A stretch of 64,000 nt of DNA from Actinoplanes sp. DH11 (GTDB lineage Bacteria > Actinomycetota > Actinomycetes > Mycobacteriales > Micromonosporaceae). Location: contig NZ_JAHWGU010000018.1 in assembly GCF_020873875.1 (NCBI RefSeq), forward strand, positions 1-64,000, written 5' to 3'. Under the pieces are notes generated by a model. It searched no databases and had not been told where the DNA came from. It worked only from the letters and a program-made list of their open reading frames with translations. The translations under genes and the position numbers were made by a program. Position 1 is the first letter of the stretch. The number at the start of each line of letters is the position of its first letter. This document shows, piece by piece, positions 8,640 to 17,347 of this stretch.

Positions 8640-9662
8640 TCACGCGGCCAGGAGTTCCCTAACCCTCGGGAGGACCTGTGAGCCGTACAGCTCGACGCAC
8701 GTCATCAGCTGCTCGTGCGGCAGGGTGCCGTGCGCGAACTTCAGGTCGAAGCGCTGGATGCCCAGCGCCTGCACGGTCGCCGCGATCTTCTGGGCGACCG
8801 TCTCCGGCGAACCCACGTGCCAGGCGCCCTCGGTGACGTCGGCCTCGAACCGGTCCCGGGTGATCCGCGGCCAGCCGCGCTCCCGGCCCAGCCGGTCCAG
8901 CATCCGCCGCGCGTGCGGCCAGAGCTGGTCGATGGCCTCCTGGTCGGTGGCCGCGACGAAACCGGGGCAGTGCACGGCGACCGGCTGTTCCGACTGCTCC
9001 AGCTCCTTGAGCGCTCGATGGTAGAGGTCGACGTAGGGCGCGAACCGGGCCGGCTCGCCGCCGATGATCGCGAGGACGAGCGGCAGGCCGTACTGTGCGG
9101 CGCGGACCACCGACTCCGGGCTGCCACCCACGCCGATCGAGGCCCGGATCCGGCCCGACTCGGTCTTCGGGTAGACGTGCTGCTCGGCCAACGCGGGCCG
9201 CACCGAACCCGACCAGGTCACCGCGTCCTCGGTGAGCAGGTGCGACATCAGGTCCAGCTTCTCCGAGAAGAGCCGCTCGTAGTCCGTCAGGTCGAACCCG
9301 AACAGCGGGAACGACTCGGTGAACGAGCCCCGGCCCAGGATGATCTCGGACCGGCCGCCGGAGATCGCGTCCAGGGTGGCGAAGCGCTCGAAGACCCGGA
9401 CCGGGTCATCGGAGCTCAGCACGGTGACCGCCGTGCCGAGCCGGATCCGCTCGGTGCGCGCGGCGATCGCCGCGAGCACGATCTCCGGTGCGGAGATGGC
9501 GTAGTCGTCACGGTGGTGCTCGCCGACCCCGAAAGCATCGATGCCGAGCCGGTCGGCCAGCACCGCCTGCTCCACGACGTTCCGAATCACTTGGGCATAG
9601 GGGAGGCGCTTACCCTCAGTGTCGACGGTGACGTCGCCGAAGGTGTCAAGACCGAATTCCAC
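8640..9662 (-). CDS. LLM-class flavin-dependent oxidoreductase
   Basis: A 340-residue luciferase-like monooxygenase/F420-type TIM-barrel protein. Visible family features are the N-terminal GLDTFGD strand, GVGEHHRDDY (His-Arg-Asp near residue 50), LGTAVTVLSSDDPVRVFERF, the DAISGGRSEIILGRGSF segment and the late SPETVAQKI motif. Whether it uses FMN or F420 and its substrate cannot be decided from sequence. It sits 9 bp downstream of smpB and 19 bp upstream of the AlaX-like gene, consistent with one transcript. Confidence 0.85.
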   Translation of the reverse strand: MEFGLDTFGDVTVDTEGKRLPYAQVIRNVVEQAVLADRLGIDAFGVGEHHRDDYAISAPEIVLAAIAARTERIRLGTAVTVLSSDDPVRVFERFATLDAISGGRSEIILGRGSFTESFPLFGFDLTDYERLFSEKLDLMSHLLTEDAVTWSGSVRPALAEQHVYPKTESGRIRASIGVGGSPESVVRAAQYGLPLVLAIIGGEPARFAPYVDLYHRALKELEQSEQPVAVHCPGFVAATDQEAIDQLWPHARRMLDRLGRERGWPRITRDRFEADVTEGAWHVGSPETVAQKIAATVQALGIQRFDLKFAHGTLPHEQLMTCVELYGSQVLPRVRELLAA

Positions 9663-9671
9663 CCGCCGAGC

Positions 9672-10151
9672 CTAGCGCCGCCCCTTGAGGCGCCGGCCGA
9701 ACTCCCTGGCGATCTCCTTCTTGGCATCCCGCTCGGCCATCACCTGCCGCTTGTCGTAAGACTTCAGGCCGCGCGCCAGCCCCAGCTCGACCTTGGCCCA
9801 GCCGTCCTTGAAGTAGAGCGACAGCGGCACCAGGGTCAGGCCGGACCCCTCGTTCAGCTTGTTGAGGATCTTGATGATTTCGGCCTTGTGCAGCAGCAGC
9901 TTGCGGGTGCGGCGTGGCGCGTGGTTGGTCCAGCTGCCGAACCCGTACTCCGCGATGTGCAGGCCGTAGAGCATCAGCTCGCCGTCGTGCTCCTGGGCGA
10001 ACGTGTCCACCAGTGACACGCGGCCCAGGCGCAGCGACTTGACCTCGGTCCCGGCCAGCACGAGACCCGCCTCATACGTCTTGAGGATCGCGTAGTCGTG
10101 CCGCGCCTTCTTGTTCGAGGCGATCAGTTTGGTCCCGGTTTCCCTACCCAC
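9672..10151 (-). CDS. smpB: SsrA-binding protein SmpB
   Basis: A 159-residue tmRNA-binding protein acting with SsrA in trans-translation to free stalled ribosomes. Family motifs are clear: KLIASNKKARHDY at the N-terminus, the EAGLVLAGTEVKSLR segment, LYGLHIAEY, and the basic tail KSYDKRQVMAERDAKKEIA. I take the GTG at 10151 (VGRETGTKLIA); an upstream ATG at 10214 would add about 20 residues absent from the family. No tmRNA-like gene was found immediately beside it. It leads a run with the LLM oxidoreductase and the AlaX-like protein. Confidence 0.95.
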   Translation of the reverse strand: MGRETGTKLIASNKKARHDYAILKTYEAGLVLAGTEVKSLRLGRVSLVDTFAQEHDGELMLYGLHIAEYGFGSWTNHAPRRTRKLLLHKAEIIKILNKLNEGSGLTLVPLSLYFKDGWAKVELGLARGLKSYDKRQVMAERDAKKEIAREFGRRLKGRR

Positions 10152-10194
10152 ACCGGAAACCCTAGGCCCCCCGGCATGACACCGGTGTGACAGG

Positions 10195-10488
10195 TCAGGA
10201 CACCCCGGGCACACTCGGCGGGTCGACCGGGATCGGCCGGCGCATCGAGTACGTCACGCTGCTCAGCCGGTGCGGCTCGTCCTTGACGTGCATGGCCGCG
10301 CGGTCGTACGCCTGCCAGCCCGCCGCCCCCGCCCGGTTCAGGTGGCGGATGTCGTCGTAGCGCTCGTCGGTGCCCCAGCGCAGCACACCGCCCGGATGAT
10401 GGAACGTCGCCGTCCAGTCCATGAAACGGTCGGATCCCAGCGTGCCCGCCGCGCGGTACTCGAGCCGCGCGTACTCCCAATTGTCCAC
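10195..10488 (-). CDS. Hypothetical protein, about 97 residues
   Basis: A small acidic/aromatic protein beginning VDNWEYARLEYRA. It contains GTDERYDDIRHLNRAGAAGW and a C-terminal segment SVTYSMRRPIPVDPP. The phrase about a gene product growing from row and column residues (LNRAGAAGWQAY) resembles short actinobacterial proteins of unknown function in which Trp and Tyr are regularly placed. No membrane segment or metal motif is seen. The GTG at 10488 is the first good start in frame but has no convincing ribosome binding site. Function unknown. Confidence 0.6.
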   Translation of the reverse strand: MDNWEYARLEYRAAGTLGSDRFMDWTATFHHPGGVLRWGTDERYDDIRHLNRAGAAGWQAYDRAAMHVKDEPHRLSSVTYSMRRPIPVDPPSVPGVS

Positions 10489-10517
10489 CGGATGATTATG
10501 CCGTCCGGTTCGGACCG

Positions 10518-10949
10518 TTACACCCTCTCGGTGATCACTGTTTTGCCGTTCAGGTGCTGGTAACCCGCCGTCACCAGCTCCCGCAGCGCTTCCTGATCCA
10601 CGTCGGCGAGGCGTTTGAGGTACAGGCAGGACTTCCCGGTGCGGTGCGGGCCGAGCCGGGAGAGCAGATCGGGGTACGCCTCGAAGCCCGCCGACACATA
10701 GAGGGTGAGCGCCTGTTTCCGCGGCGACATCCCGACCGCCGGCCAGTCGCCCTCGGTGCCGGTGTGATAGCGGTAGTGGTACGTCCCGAAGCCGACGATC
10801 GCACTGCCCCACATGACCGGCTCGGCCCCGGTCGCCGCGGCCATCAGCGCGCAGGCGGCCTCGGCGTCCGCCCGGCGCCGCGGATCGGGGACGGCGGCCA
10901 GGAACTCGGTCACGCTCTGCCCGGTCCGCGACGTCTTGGGCTCGGCCAT
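10518..10949 (-). CDS. DUF1801-family protein
   Basis: A 143-residue protein matching the DUF1801 (YdhG-like) family: SVTEFLAAVPDPRRRADAEA at the start, MWGSAIVGFGTYHYRY in the middle, and GLGPHRTGKSCLY-like lysine/arginine motifs near LYLKRLADVD. The family has a compact alpha/beta fold and no established biochemical role. It starts with an ATG at 10949 and ends 29 bp before the small unknown gene on the same strand, so the two may be co-transcribed. Confidence 0.75.
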   Translation of the reverse strand: MAEPKTSRTGQSVTEFLAAVPDPRRRADAEAACALMAAATGAEPVMWGSAIVGFGTYHYRYHTGTEGDWPAVGMSPRKQALTLYVSAGFEAYPDLLSRLGPHRTGKSCLYLKRLADVDQEALRELVTAGYQHLNGKTVITERV

Positions 10950-11063
10950 CCCGTCATCCTAGGCCCGGACCGAGGCCACGGGGCATGCCCGTTGTGCCGC
11001 AGTCCGAAGCCGGACCCGCCGCGTCCCCCCGTTCGGGCAGCAGCGGTCGGAGGCGGCCGCTAA

Positions 11064-12188
11064 CTACAGGGCGGCCGACACCGCCGGGTACCAGCGGTTG
11101 GCGATCTTCGTGTTGCCGGTGTCGTTGGGATGCACACCGTCGTAGGTGTCGGTCGCCGTGTCGAACCCGGTCCACTGGTCGACCACGGTGATCGGGGAGG
11201 CGGCCGTGCTCAGCGACGCGGCCCAGCCGGGGATCGCCGCGTTCAGGGCCACCACGCGTTGCCCGCAGTCGGCGCAGGTGGGCGGGTTCAGCGGGATGAT
11301 CTGCGCGACGATGACCCGCATCCGGGGGTTGGCCGCGCGCATCTGCCCGACGAGGGTCGTGTAGGCGTTCAGGATGGTGGCCGGCGGCAGGTTGCTCCAG
11401 GCGTCGTTGGTGCCGAAGTGCATCAGCACCACGTCCGGATCGCTGGTGGCCAGCCAGCCCGGCAGCAGGTTCTGGGCGGCCACGTTCGTCACCAGGTACC
11501 CGCCGTGCCCCTCGTTCTCGCCGTCGTAGGCGAAGCCGCATCCCTGACCGGGCAGCGTCCCGACGAAGTCGACCTCGGCCGCCGGCAGTCTCTGCCAGAG
11601 CAGCGCCCGCCAGCAGCCGGGGGAGCCGGTGATGGAGTCGCCGAGCGCCATCACGCGCGTCGGCCCGTCACCGGGCGGCGTCGACGTGGAGGGTGACGTG
11701 CTGGGGGACGTGCTGGGTGATGTGCTGAGGGACGGCGAGACGGAGGGTGAGGTGCTGGGGGAGGTGGAGCCGGTCGGTGTCACGCCGCCGGTGCAGGCGA
11801 CACCGTTGAGGGCGAACGATGACGGCGCCGGGTTGGCGCCCGCCCAGGATCCGGTGAAGCCGAACGAGGCTGTGCCACCGGTCCCGACGGCGCCGTTCCA
11901 GCCGGCGTTGCGCACGGTCACCGCGGTGCCGGACTGGGTCACCGTCCCGTTCCAGAGCTGGCCGATCGTCTGCCCGGCGGAGAGGGCGAAGGTAAGCGTC
12001 CAGGAACTCACCGGGTCGCCGAGGTTGGTGACGTCGACGGTGGCGCCGAATCCGCCGGGCCACTGGCTGGAGACGGTGTACTTCACGGAACAACCGGCGG
12101 CGGCGTCGGCCCGGCCGGCGATCGACACGAGGCCACCGGCCAGGACGGCGCAGGCGGCGGCGAGGACGGTGAGTCTCCGTGGCTTCAT
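11064..12188 (-). CDS. Secreted SGNH/GDSL hydrolase with CBM2 cellulose-binding module
   Basis: A 374-residue secreted enzyme. Residues 1-30 are a signal peptide ending ADA; 31-132 are a family 2 carbohydrate-binding module bounded by Cys33 and Cys132 with the Trp residues expected on its binding face; 134-175 are a Thr/Ser/Pro linker built of TSPS repeats; 178-374 are an SGNH hydrolase with block I GDSIT (Ser185), GTND in block III and DGVHP (Asp350, His353) in block V. It probably deacetylates or deesterifies plant cell-wall polysaccharide. The ATG at 12188 has GGAGAG five bases upstream. A perfect CebR-type box lies 23 bp before the start, tying expression to cellulose breakdown products. 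Confidence 0.92.
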   Translation of the reverse strand: MKPRRLTVLAAACAVLAGGLVSIAGRADAAAGCSVKYTVSSQWPGGFGATVDVTNLGDPVSSWTLTFALSAGQTIGQLWNGTVTQSGTAVTVRNAGWNGAVGTGGTASFGFTGSWAGANPAPSSFALNGVACTGGVTPTGSTSPSTSPSVSPSLSTSPSTSPSTSPSTSTPPGDGPTRVMALGDSITGSPGCWRALLWQRLPAAEVDFVGTLPGQGCGFAYDGENEGHGGYLVTNVAAQNLLPGWLATSDPDVVLMHFGTNDAWSNLPPATILNAYTTLVGQMRAANPRMRVIVAQIIPLNPPTCADCGQRVVALNAAIPGWAASLSTAASPITVVDQWTGFDTATDTYDGVHPNDTGNTKIANRWYPAVSAAL

Positions 12189-12210
12189 GGGGCTCTCCGG
12201 GGATCGGGGA

Positions 12211-12226
12211 ATGGGAGCGCTCCCAT
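12211..12226. promoter_or_regulatory. CebR-type operator
   Basis: ATGGGAGCGCTCCCAT is a perfect 16-bp palindrome containing TGGGAGCGCTCCCA, the 14-bp operator described for CebR, the LacI-family cellulose/cellobiose repressor of Streptomyces. It sits 23 bp upstream of the SGNH-CBM2 start codon, where a bound repressor would block transcription. No cebR gene is in the window. Confidence 0.88.
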
Positions 12227-12260
12227 TAACGCACATCGATGGCCTCGCGAAAAGCCGCAC

Positions 12261-12297
12261 CAAGCCAAGCCAAGCCAAGCCAAAGCCAAGCCAAGCC
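12261..12297. repeat. AAGCC pentanucleotide repeat
   Basis: CAAGC(C) words repeat about seven times with one slipped copy (CAAAGCC). The tract lies between the CebR box and the stop codon of glcF, in otherwise non-coding DNA. Confidence 0.85.
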
Positions 12298-12355
12298 GCG
12301 CCCACTCGCGCCGCGCCCACTCACGCCGAGCTGATCCGAGCCGCGCCGGGCGCAG

Positions 12356-13735
12356 CTAGGTCAGCGCCTCCGGCCCCAGCCCGCGGATCGACGCGTCGAG
12401 GACCTGCGCCGTGTGCGCCAGGGCGATCGAACCGCCCCGCCGCCGGATCGCGGCCGCCACCTGCATCAAGCACCCAGGGTTCGATGTCACCAGCAGCCCG
12501 GCACCGGTGGCCAGCACGGACGCCGCCTTCCGGTCACCCAGTTCGGCGGCGGGCACCGGGTTCAGCACGTTCCAGACGCCGGCCGAGCCGCAGCAGATCT
12601 CCGGATCCGCGATCTCCCGGACCTCCAGCCGAGGGATGCCGTGCAGCAGCGCCCGCGGCTGCGCCCGCACCCCCTGAGCGTGCCCGAGATGGCACGCGTC
12701 GTGATAGGCCGCGACGATCGGCAGCGGGTGCCGCGGGGCGACCGGGCCGAGTTCCACCAGCACCTCGGCGAGATCACGGACCTTCGCGGCGAACGCGGCC
12801 GCCCGGGACGCGTAGGCCGGGTCGCCGGCGAGCAGCTCACCGTACTCCTTCAGCGTCGACCCGCAGCCGGCCGCGTTCACCACGAAGTAATCCATTCCGG
12901 TCTGCTCGAACACGTCGATCAACCGCCGGGCGAACCGCTCCGCCTCGGCCCGGCGACCGTTGTGCACGCTCAGCGCGCCGCAGCACCCCTGACCGGCCGG
13001 GATCAGCACCTCGCAGCCCTCGGCCGCGAGGATCCGTACCGTAGCGGCGTTGACCTCGGGGAAAAACGCTGACTGCACGCATCCGGTGAGCATGCCCACG
13101 ACGGCTCGGCGGGTGCCTCGGGCCGCGACGCGGCGCGGCGGCGGTGCCACCCGGCGCAACCGGGGCGCCAGGCTCTCCAGCGCGGCGAGGGTGGGTGCCA
13201 CGCGTTCCAGCAGGCCGGTGCGGCCGATCAATTGCTGCAGACCCGATTTCTGGTACGCGCGAAGCGGTCCCCGCAACAGGCGGAGGCGGCGGGGGTACGG
13301 GAACAGCGCGAAGATGGCCGCCCGGCGCGCCCGATCGGCGGGGCTCCGGTCGTGGCGTCGTTCCACCTGCGCCCGGGTGTCCTCGATCAGCCGGTCGTAG
13401 CGCACCCCGGACGGGCACGCCGTCACACACGCCATGCAGCCGAGACAGTTGTCGAAGTGGGTGACCATCGAGTCGCTGAGCGGTTCACCGGAGAGTCCCT
13501 GCCCGATCAGGTGGATCCGGCCGCGCGGCGAGTCCATCTCCTCGCCCCACAGGGTGTAGGTCGGGCAGGTGGTCAGGCAGAACCCGCAGTGCACGCAGTC
13601 CGAGACGATGCCGGCCGACGGCGGGTGCTCGCCGTCGAACGCGGGCGGGCCGGGTGGTGGCCCGAGCTGCCCGGCGGCCCGCAGCGCATCCGGCGGTGGC
13701 GTGCCGGTGCCGTGGGTGGCGTCCACATCGGCCAT
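12356..13735 (-). CDS. glcF: Glycolate oxidase iron-sulfur subunit GlcF
   Basis: A 459-residue subunit passing electrons from the flavin subunits of glycolate oxidase to the respiratory chain. Two 4Fe-4S ferredoxin motifs are intact: Cys47, 50, 53, 57 (CVHCGFCLTTCP) and Cys97, 100, 103, 107 (CLGCMACVTACP). Two C-terminal CCG domains follow with GQGCCGALSVHNG and DPEICCGSAGVWN. The extended Pro-rich N-terminus (about 1-40) is longer than in E. coli GlcF. It lies last in the order glcD-glcE-glcF on the minus strand, 48 bp after glcE. Confidence 0.92.
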   Translation of the reverse strand: MADVDATHGTGTPPPDALRAAGQLGPPPGPPAFDGEHPPSAGIVSDCVHCGFCLTTCPTYTLWGEEMDSPRGRIHLIGQGLSGEPLSDSMVTHFDNCLGCMACVTACPSGVRYDRLIEDTRAQVERRHDRSPADRARRAAIFALFPYPRRLRLLRGPLRAYQKSGLQQLIGRTGLLERVAPTLAALESLAPRLRRVAPPPRRVAARGTRRAVVGMLTGCVQSAFFPEVNAATVRILAAEGCEVLIPAGQGCCGALSVHNGRRAEAERFARRLIDVFEQTGMDYFVVNAAGCGSTLKEYGELLAGDPAYASRAAAFAAKVRDLAEVLVELGPVAPRHPLPIVAAYHDACHLGHAQGVRAQPRALLHGIPRLEVREIADPEICCGSAGVWNVLNPVPAAELGDRKAASVLATGAGLLVTSNPGCLMQVAAAIRRRGGSIALAHTAQVLDASIRGLGPEALT

Positions 13736-13783
13736 CTCGAAAGCCTCCGTCCGTCGAAAACCGCGGCGCTGGTCAGGTCTCGT

Positions 13784-15019
13784 TCAGATCCCGCCGACGA
13801 ACCGGCCCGGCGCGAACCGGTGTGCCGGGTCGAACCGCTCCTTCACCCGGCGCATCAGTGCCAGCCCCGGCACCGGGCCCCACATGTCCAGGGTGTCGCG
13901 CAGGCCCGGCGGCGCGGTCCGCACCACGGCATGCCCGCCGGCCCGCAGCGCGGCGGCCCGGATCAGCTCCACCCGGCCGTGCGGATCACCGCACCCGGCG
14001 GAACCAGAACGTGCGGCGGGACCCGACCCGGCGGAACCGGATCCGGCGGCGGAACCGGACCCGGCGGCGGAACCGGATCCGGTGTCGAAGCCGGCGTGCA
14101 GGACGCCGGCTCCGGCCGAGCCGGTCACCGTCGCCCCGGCGCCCACCGCCGTCGCCACCAGTGCCGGCACCTGCGACAACACCCCGGTCAGCTGGAGTGT
14201 CAGGTCACCGGGCGGCGGCACGCCCCACCACGGCGGCGGTTCCGCGGTCACGTCGCCGCCGAGCAGGGCGGCCACCGTCGCGGCCCGCTCGCGCACCCCC
14301 GCGGCGGTGCCCTCGAGCAGCACCGCGACCTCCGGGTCGGCGCCGGGCGCGGCGTACACCTCGAGAGCGCTCGGCGCCACCTGGGCGGCGAGGATCCGGG
14401 CGGCGTGTCCGGGTGCCGCGTACGCCCGTACGAAAGAGGTCGCGGCCGGCTCCGGATGCAGCCGGAAGACACACTCGGTGATCAACCCGAGGGTTCCGAA
14501 GGAACCGGTGTAGAGCTTGCCCAGGTCGTAGCCGGCGACGTTCTTCACCACCTTGCCGCCGGCCCGGGTGACCAGGCCGTCGGGCCGGATCACGGTGATG
14601 CCGATCAGCAGGTCCCGGGCGGTGCCGTAGCGCAACCGGCGCGGCCCGCCGGCGTTCGCCGCGACGGTCCCGCCCGCGGTGGCGCCCGGCGGGGCGTCGA
14701 GGGCGAGCTGCTGAGCGGGCAGCGCGTGCAGTTCGCTCATCGGCGTGCCGGCGCGGACCACCGTGATGAGGTCGCCGGCCGCGTGCTCGACCACCCCGGT
14801 CAGCCGCCGCGTGTCGATGATCAGATCCAGTTCGCGGGGTGGCGGGCCCTGCTGCACCTTGGTGCCGCCACCCCGGATCACCACGGCGAGGCCGGCGGAC
14901 GCGGCGACCAGGGCCGCCGCCTCCTCGGTGCTGGCCGGTGCCGCGACCAGCCGGGCCGGCACGCCGCCGACCACGTCGTCGTCGCCGGCGGCGACCGCGA
15001 GATCGTCCAGGACGGGCAT
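13784..15019 (-). CDS. glcE: Glycolate oxidase FAD-binding subunit GlcE
   Basis: A 411-residue FAD-linked subunit. The PP-loop-type FAD-binding domain is seen in VIRGGGTKVQQG (about 48-59), GATAGGTVAANAGGPRR, and GGKVVKNVAGYDLGKLYTGSFGTLG, the classical GlcE signature; FDPAHRFAPGRF closes the protein. A Gly/Ser/Ala-rich repeat (GSGSAAG units, around residues 315-340) is inserted before the C-terminal part and is encoded by an 18-bp DNA repeat; such an insert is unusual in this family. The start ATG at 15019 lies 2 bp beyond the glcD stop, so the genes are translationally close. Confidence 0.9.
   Translation of the reverse strand: MPVLDDLAVAAGDDDVVGGVPARLVAAPASTEEAAALVAASAGLAVVIRGGGTKVQQGPPPRELDLIIDTRRLTGVVEHAAGDLITVVRAGTPMSELHALPAQQLALDAPPGATAGGTVAANAGGPRRLRYGTARDLLIGITVIRPDGLVTRAGGKVVKNVAGYDLGKLYTGSFGTLGLITECVFRLHPEPAATSFVRAYAAPGHAARILAAQVAPSALEVYAAPGADPEVAVLLEGTAAGVRERAATVAALLGGDVTAEPPPWWGVPPPGDLTLQLTGVLSQVPALVATAVGAGATVTGSAGAGVLHAGFDTGSGSAAGSGSAAGSGSAGSGPAARSGSAGCGDPHGRVELIRAAALRAGGHAVVRTAPPGLRDTLDMWGPVPGLALMRRVKERFDPAHRFAPGRFVGGI
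14019..14087. repeat. 18-bp repeat inside glcE
   Basis: Copies of CGGCGGAACCGGATCC-type words (unit about 18 bp, some copies shortened) run through the coding sequence and produce the Gly/Ser/Ala stretch of GlcE. The unit length keeps the reading frame. Confidence 0.75.
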
Positions 15020-15021
15020 CG

Positions 15022-16470
15022 TCAGAACACCTCCGCGCCCTCGTGCTCGAAGGCGCCCTGCCGGCGGCCGGGCCGCTCGCCGCAGAGACGCGGGGTGGGG
15101 AACACCTTGCCCGGGTTCGCCAGGTTGTCCGGGTCGAACGCGCAGCGCACCAGGTGCATGGTCTCCAGGTCGGTGTCGCTGAACATCCGCGGCATGTAGC
15201 GGGCCTTGTCGACGCCGACGCCGTGCTCCCCGGTGATCGAGCCGCCGTGCTCGATGCAGAGGTCGAGGATCGCACCGGACACCTTCTCGGCGCGTTCCGC
15301 CTCGCCCGGCACCGCGTCGTCGAAGAGCACCAGCGGATGCAGGTTGCCGTCACCGGCGTGGAAGACGTTCGCCACCCGGACGCCGTGTTGGTCCGCCACC
15401 TCGCCGATCCGGCGCAGCACCTCGGGCAGGGCGGTCCGCGGGATCACCCCGTCCTGCACGATGTAGTCCGGGCTGATCCGGCCGACCGCGGCGAACGCCG
15501 ACTTGCGGCCGCGCCAGATCAGCTGCCGTTCCGCGTCGTCGGCGGCCACCCGGGTCGCGAAGGCCCCGGCGTCGTCGCAGATCCGGGTCACCTCGTCGAA
15601 CTGGGCGGCCACCTCGGCGGCCGGCCCGTCCAGCTCCACGATCAGCACCGCGCCGGCGCCGGCCGGGTAGTCGCAGTGGACGGCCGCCTCGGCGGCCTCG
15701 ATGGAGAGCGCGTCCATCATCTCGATCGCCGCCGGCACCACGCCGGCCGCGATGATCGCCGAGGTGGCGGCGCCGGCCTGGTCGGTGGAGGCGAAGGCGG
15801 CGAGCAGCGTACGGACGGTCTCCGGCAACCGGGTCAGCCGGACCGTCACCTCGGTCGCGATGCCGAGCGTCCCCTCCGAGCCGACGAACGCGCCGAGCAG
15901 GTCGTACCCCGGTGTGTCCGGCGCCAGCCCGCCCAGCTGGACCACCTCGCCGTCCGGGGTGACCACGCGCAGGCCGGTCACGTGGTTGGTGGTGAACCCG
16001 TACTTCAGGCAGTGCGCGCCGCCGGAGTTCTCCGCGACGTTGCCGCCGATCGAGCAGATCTGCTGGCTGGACGGGTCGGGGGCGTAGTAGTAGCCGTACG
16101 GGGTGGCGGCCTTCGTGACATTCAGGTTGATCACGCCGGGCTGCACCACGGCCCGCTCGTCCTCCGGGCGCAGCTCGACGACCTCCCGCAGCTGGGACGT
16201 CACGATCAGCACCCCGTCGGCGTGCGGCAGGGCGCCGCCGGACAGTCCGGTGCCGGAGCCGCGTGCCACGAACGGGATTTCTTCCCGCGCGCACGCCCGC
16301 ACGGTGGCGACGACGTGTTCCTCGCTGCGGGCGAGCACGACCACGGCGGGGATGACCTTGTAGTGGGCCAGGCCGTCACACTCGTAGGTCCGCAACTGCT
16401 GCCGATCGGTGAGCACTCGGTCCGCGCCGATCTCGGCCCGCAGCCGGGCCGCGAATGCATCGATGTCCAT
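15022..16470 (-). CDS. glcD: Glycolate oxidase FAD-linked subunit GlcD
   Basis: A 482-residue FAD-binding type 4 oxidase. FAD site motifs include FVARGSGTGLSGGALP, SIGGNVAENSGGAHCLKYG and GAFVGSEGTLGI; the C-terminal substrate domain shows VFHAGDGNLHP and GGSITGEHGVGVDK. With GlcE and GlcF it would oxidise glycolate (or a related 2-hydroxyacid, such as D-lactate) to the 2-oxoacid. An in-frame ATG exists at 16506, but the ATG at 16470 has GGGGAGG at ideal distance and is preferred. It heads the operon and is divergent from the lipoprotein gene, sharing a 178-bp promoter region. Confidence 0.92.
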   Translation of the reverse strand: MDIDAFAARLRAEIGADRVLTDRQQLRTYECDGLAHYKVIPAVVVLARSEEHVVATVRACAREEIPFVARGSGTGLSGGALPHADGVLIVTSQLREVVELRPEDERAVVQPGVINLNVTKAATPYGYYYAPDPSSQQICSIGGNVAENSGGAHCLKYGFTTNHVTGLRVVTPDGEVVQLGGLAPDTPGYDLLGAFVGSEGTLGIATEVTVRLTRLPETVRTLLAAFASTDQAGAATSAIIAAGVVPAAIEMMDALSIEAAEAAVHCDYPAGAGAVLIVELDGPAAEVAAQFDEVTRICDDAGAFATRVAADDAERQLIWRGRKSAFAAVGRISPDYIVQDGVIPRTALPEVLRRIGEVADQHGVRVANVFHAGDGNLHPLVLFDDAVPGEAERAEKVSGAILDLCIEHGGSITGEHGVGVDKARYMPRMFSDTDLETMHLVRCAFDPDNLANPGKVFPTPRLCGERPGRRQGAFEHEGAEVF

Positions 16471-16648
16471 CGTCGCCTCCCCGGTGGCTGTCGTCGATGA
16501 CGTCACCTACTCGTCACGCTATCCGTGATCCACGCCACGCGCGACGGGTGCGCCCGGTCCGCTCGCCTCCGGTGGCCGCCGCATCACGCACCGTCGATCC
16601 CCTGTGCGGGCTTTTCCGCAGGCCGCGCCGGTCTGTCAAGATGGCCCG

Positions 16649-17347
16649 ATGCTCGTGACTGCTGGCCGGACACTCCGCCTCGCCGCCACGGCCGTCTGCG
16701 CCCTGGCGCTGGTGGCCGGGTGCGGCTCGGACGATCCGGAACCGACCCCCGACGGCGGTCTCGTCACCGTGACCACCATGCGCGGCGCGTTCCTGCAGGC
16801 CGGCGACGTCGGCCCGACCTGGTCGGCGCCGGACGAGAGCGCCCCGCCGCAGCAGCTGGTCAGCTTCTGCGGCGGCACCAGCACGCCGCCCGAGGTGCCG
16901 CCCGGTGCCGAACTGGTGTCGTCGTCACTGGCCGACGAGGGGCAGACCGGCGCGCAGACGCTGCACCAGACGGCCCTGGTCTACCCGGACGCCACCTCCG
17001 CCGCGAGCGGCCTGCAACTGCTGCGCACGGTGGCCGAGCAGTGCCCGCCGTCCGTCGAGGTGCCGAAGACCGTGACCGCCGACCGCAATGAGCCGGCGTA
17101 CACCGAGACGGCCGAGGTGCGCGCGCTCGACGAGGGTGGTTGGTCCGGGTTCGTGATCGTGCGCCACAAGCGGTACGACACCGCCGAGCCGAGCACGGCC
17201 GACACCGCCGTGGCCGTGCTGACCAGCCGGAATGTGGTGCTCGTCGACACGTACGCCATCTATCGCCTGAACAACGCGAGCGCCTCCCCGGGCTTCGAGG
17301 CGGACTGGAAGCGACTCGTCGGCTCGGTCGTCCAGCGCGTGGGATAG
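16649..17347 (+). CDS. Lipoprotein with PknH-like sensor-type domain
   Basis: A 232-residue exported lipoprotein. The signal peptide ends in lipobox LVAGC, then an acidic Pro-rich linker. The mature part (VTTMRGAFLQAGDVGPTW, FCGG, QLLRTVAEQCPPSVEVP, GGWSGFVIVRHKRYD, and a C-terminal DWKRLVGSVVQRV) resembles the extracellular sensor-like domains found alone or fused to Ser/Thr kinases such as PknH in actinobacteria; two Cys residues probably pair. I base this on overall pattern only. The ATG at 16649 starts the signal peptide. It is monocistronic and divergent from glcD. Confidence 0.7.
   Translation: MLVTAGRTLRLAATAVCALALVAGCGSDDPEPTPDGGLVTVTTMRGAFLQAGDVGPTWSAPDESAPPQQLVSFCGGTSTPPEVPPGAELVSSSLADEGQTGAQTLHQTALVYPDATSAASGLQLLRTVAEQCPPSVEVPKTVTADRNEPAYTETAEVRALDEGGWSGFVIVRHKRYDTAEPSTADTAVAVLTSRNVVLVDTYAIYRLNNASASPGFEADWKRLVGSVVQRVG

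Noticed and set aside
9600..10500. tmRNA (ssrA) next to smpB
   Set aside because: The gaps beside smpB are too short (9 bp downstream) and upstream DNA shows no tmRNA-like ends.
14839..16500. A 553-residue plus-strand frame opposite glcD
   Set aside because: Composition is that of an antisense shadow and glcD has all FAD-binding motifs.
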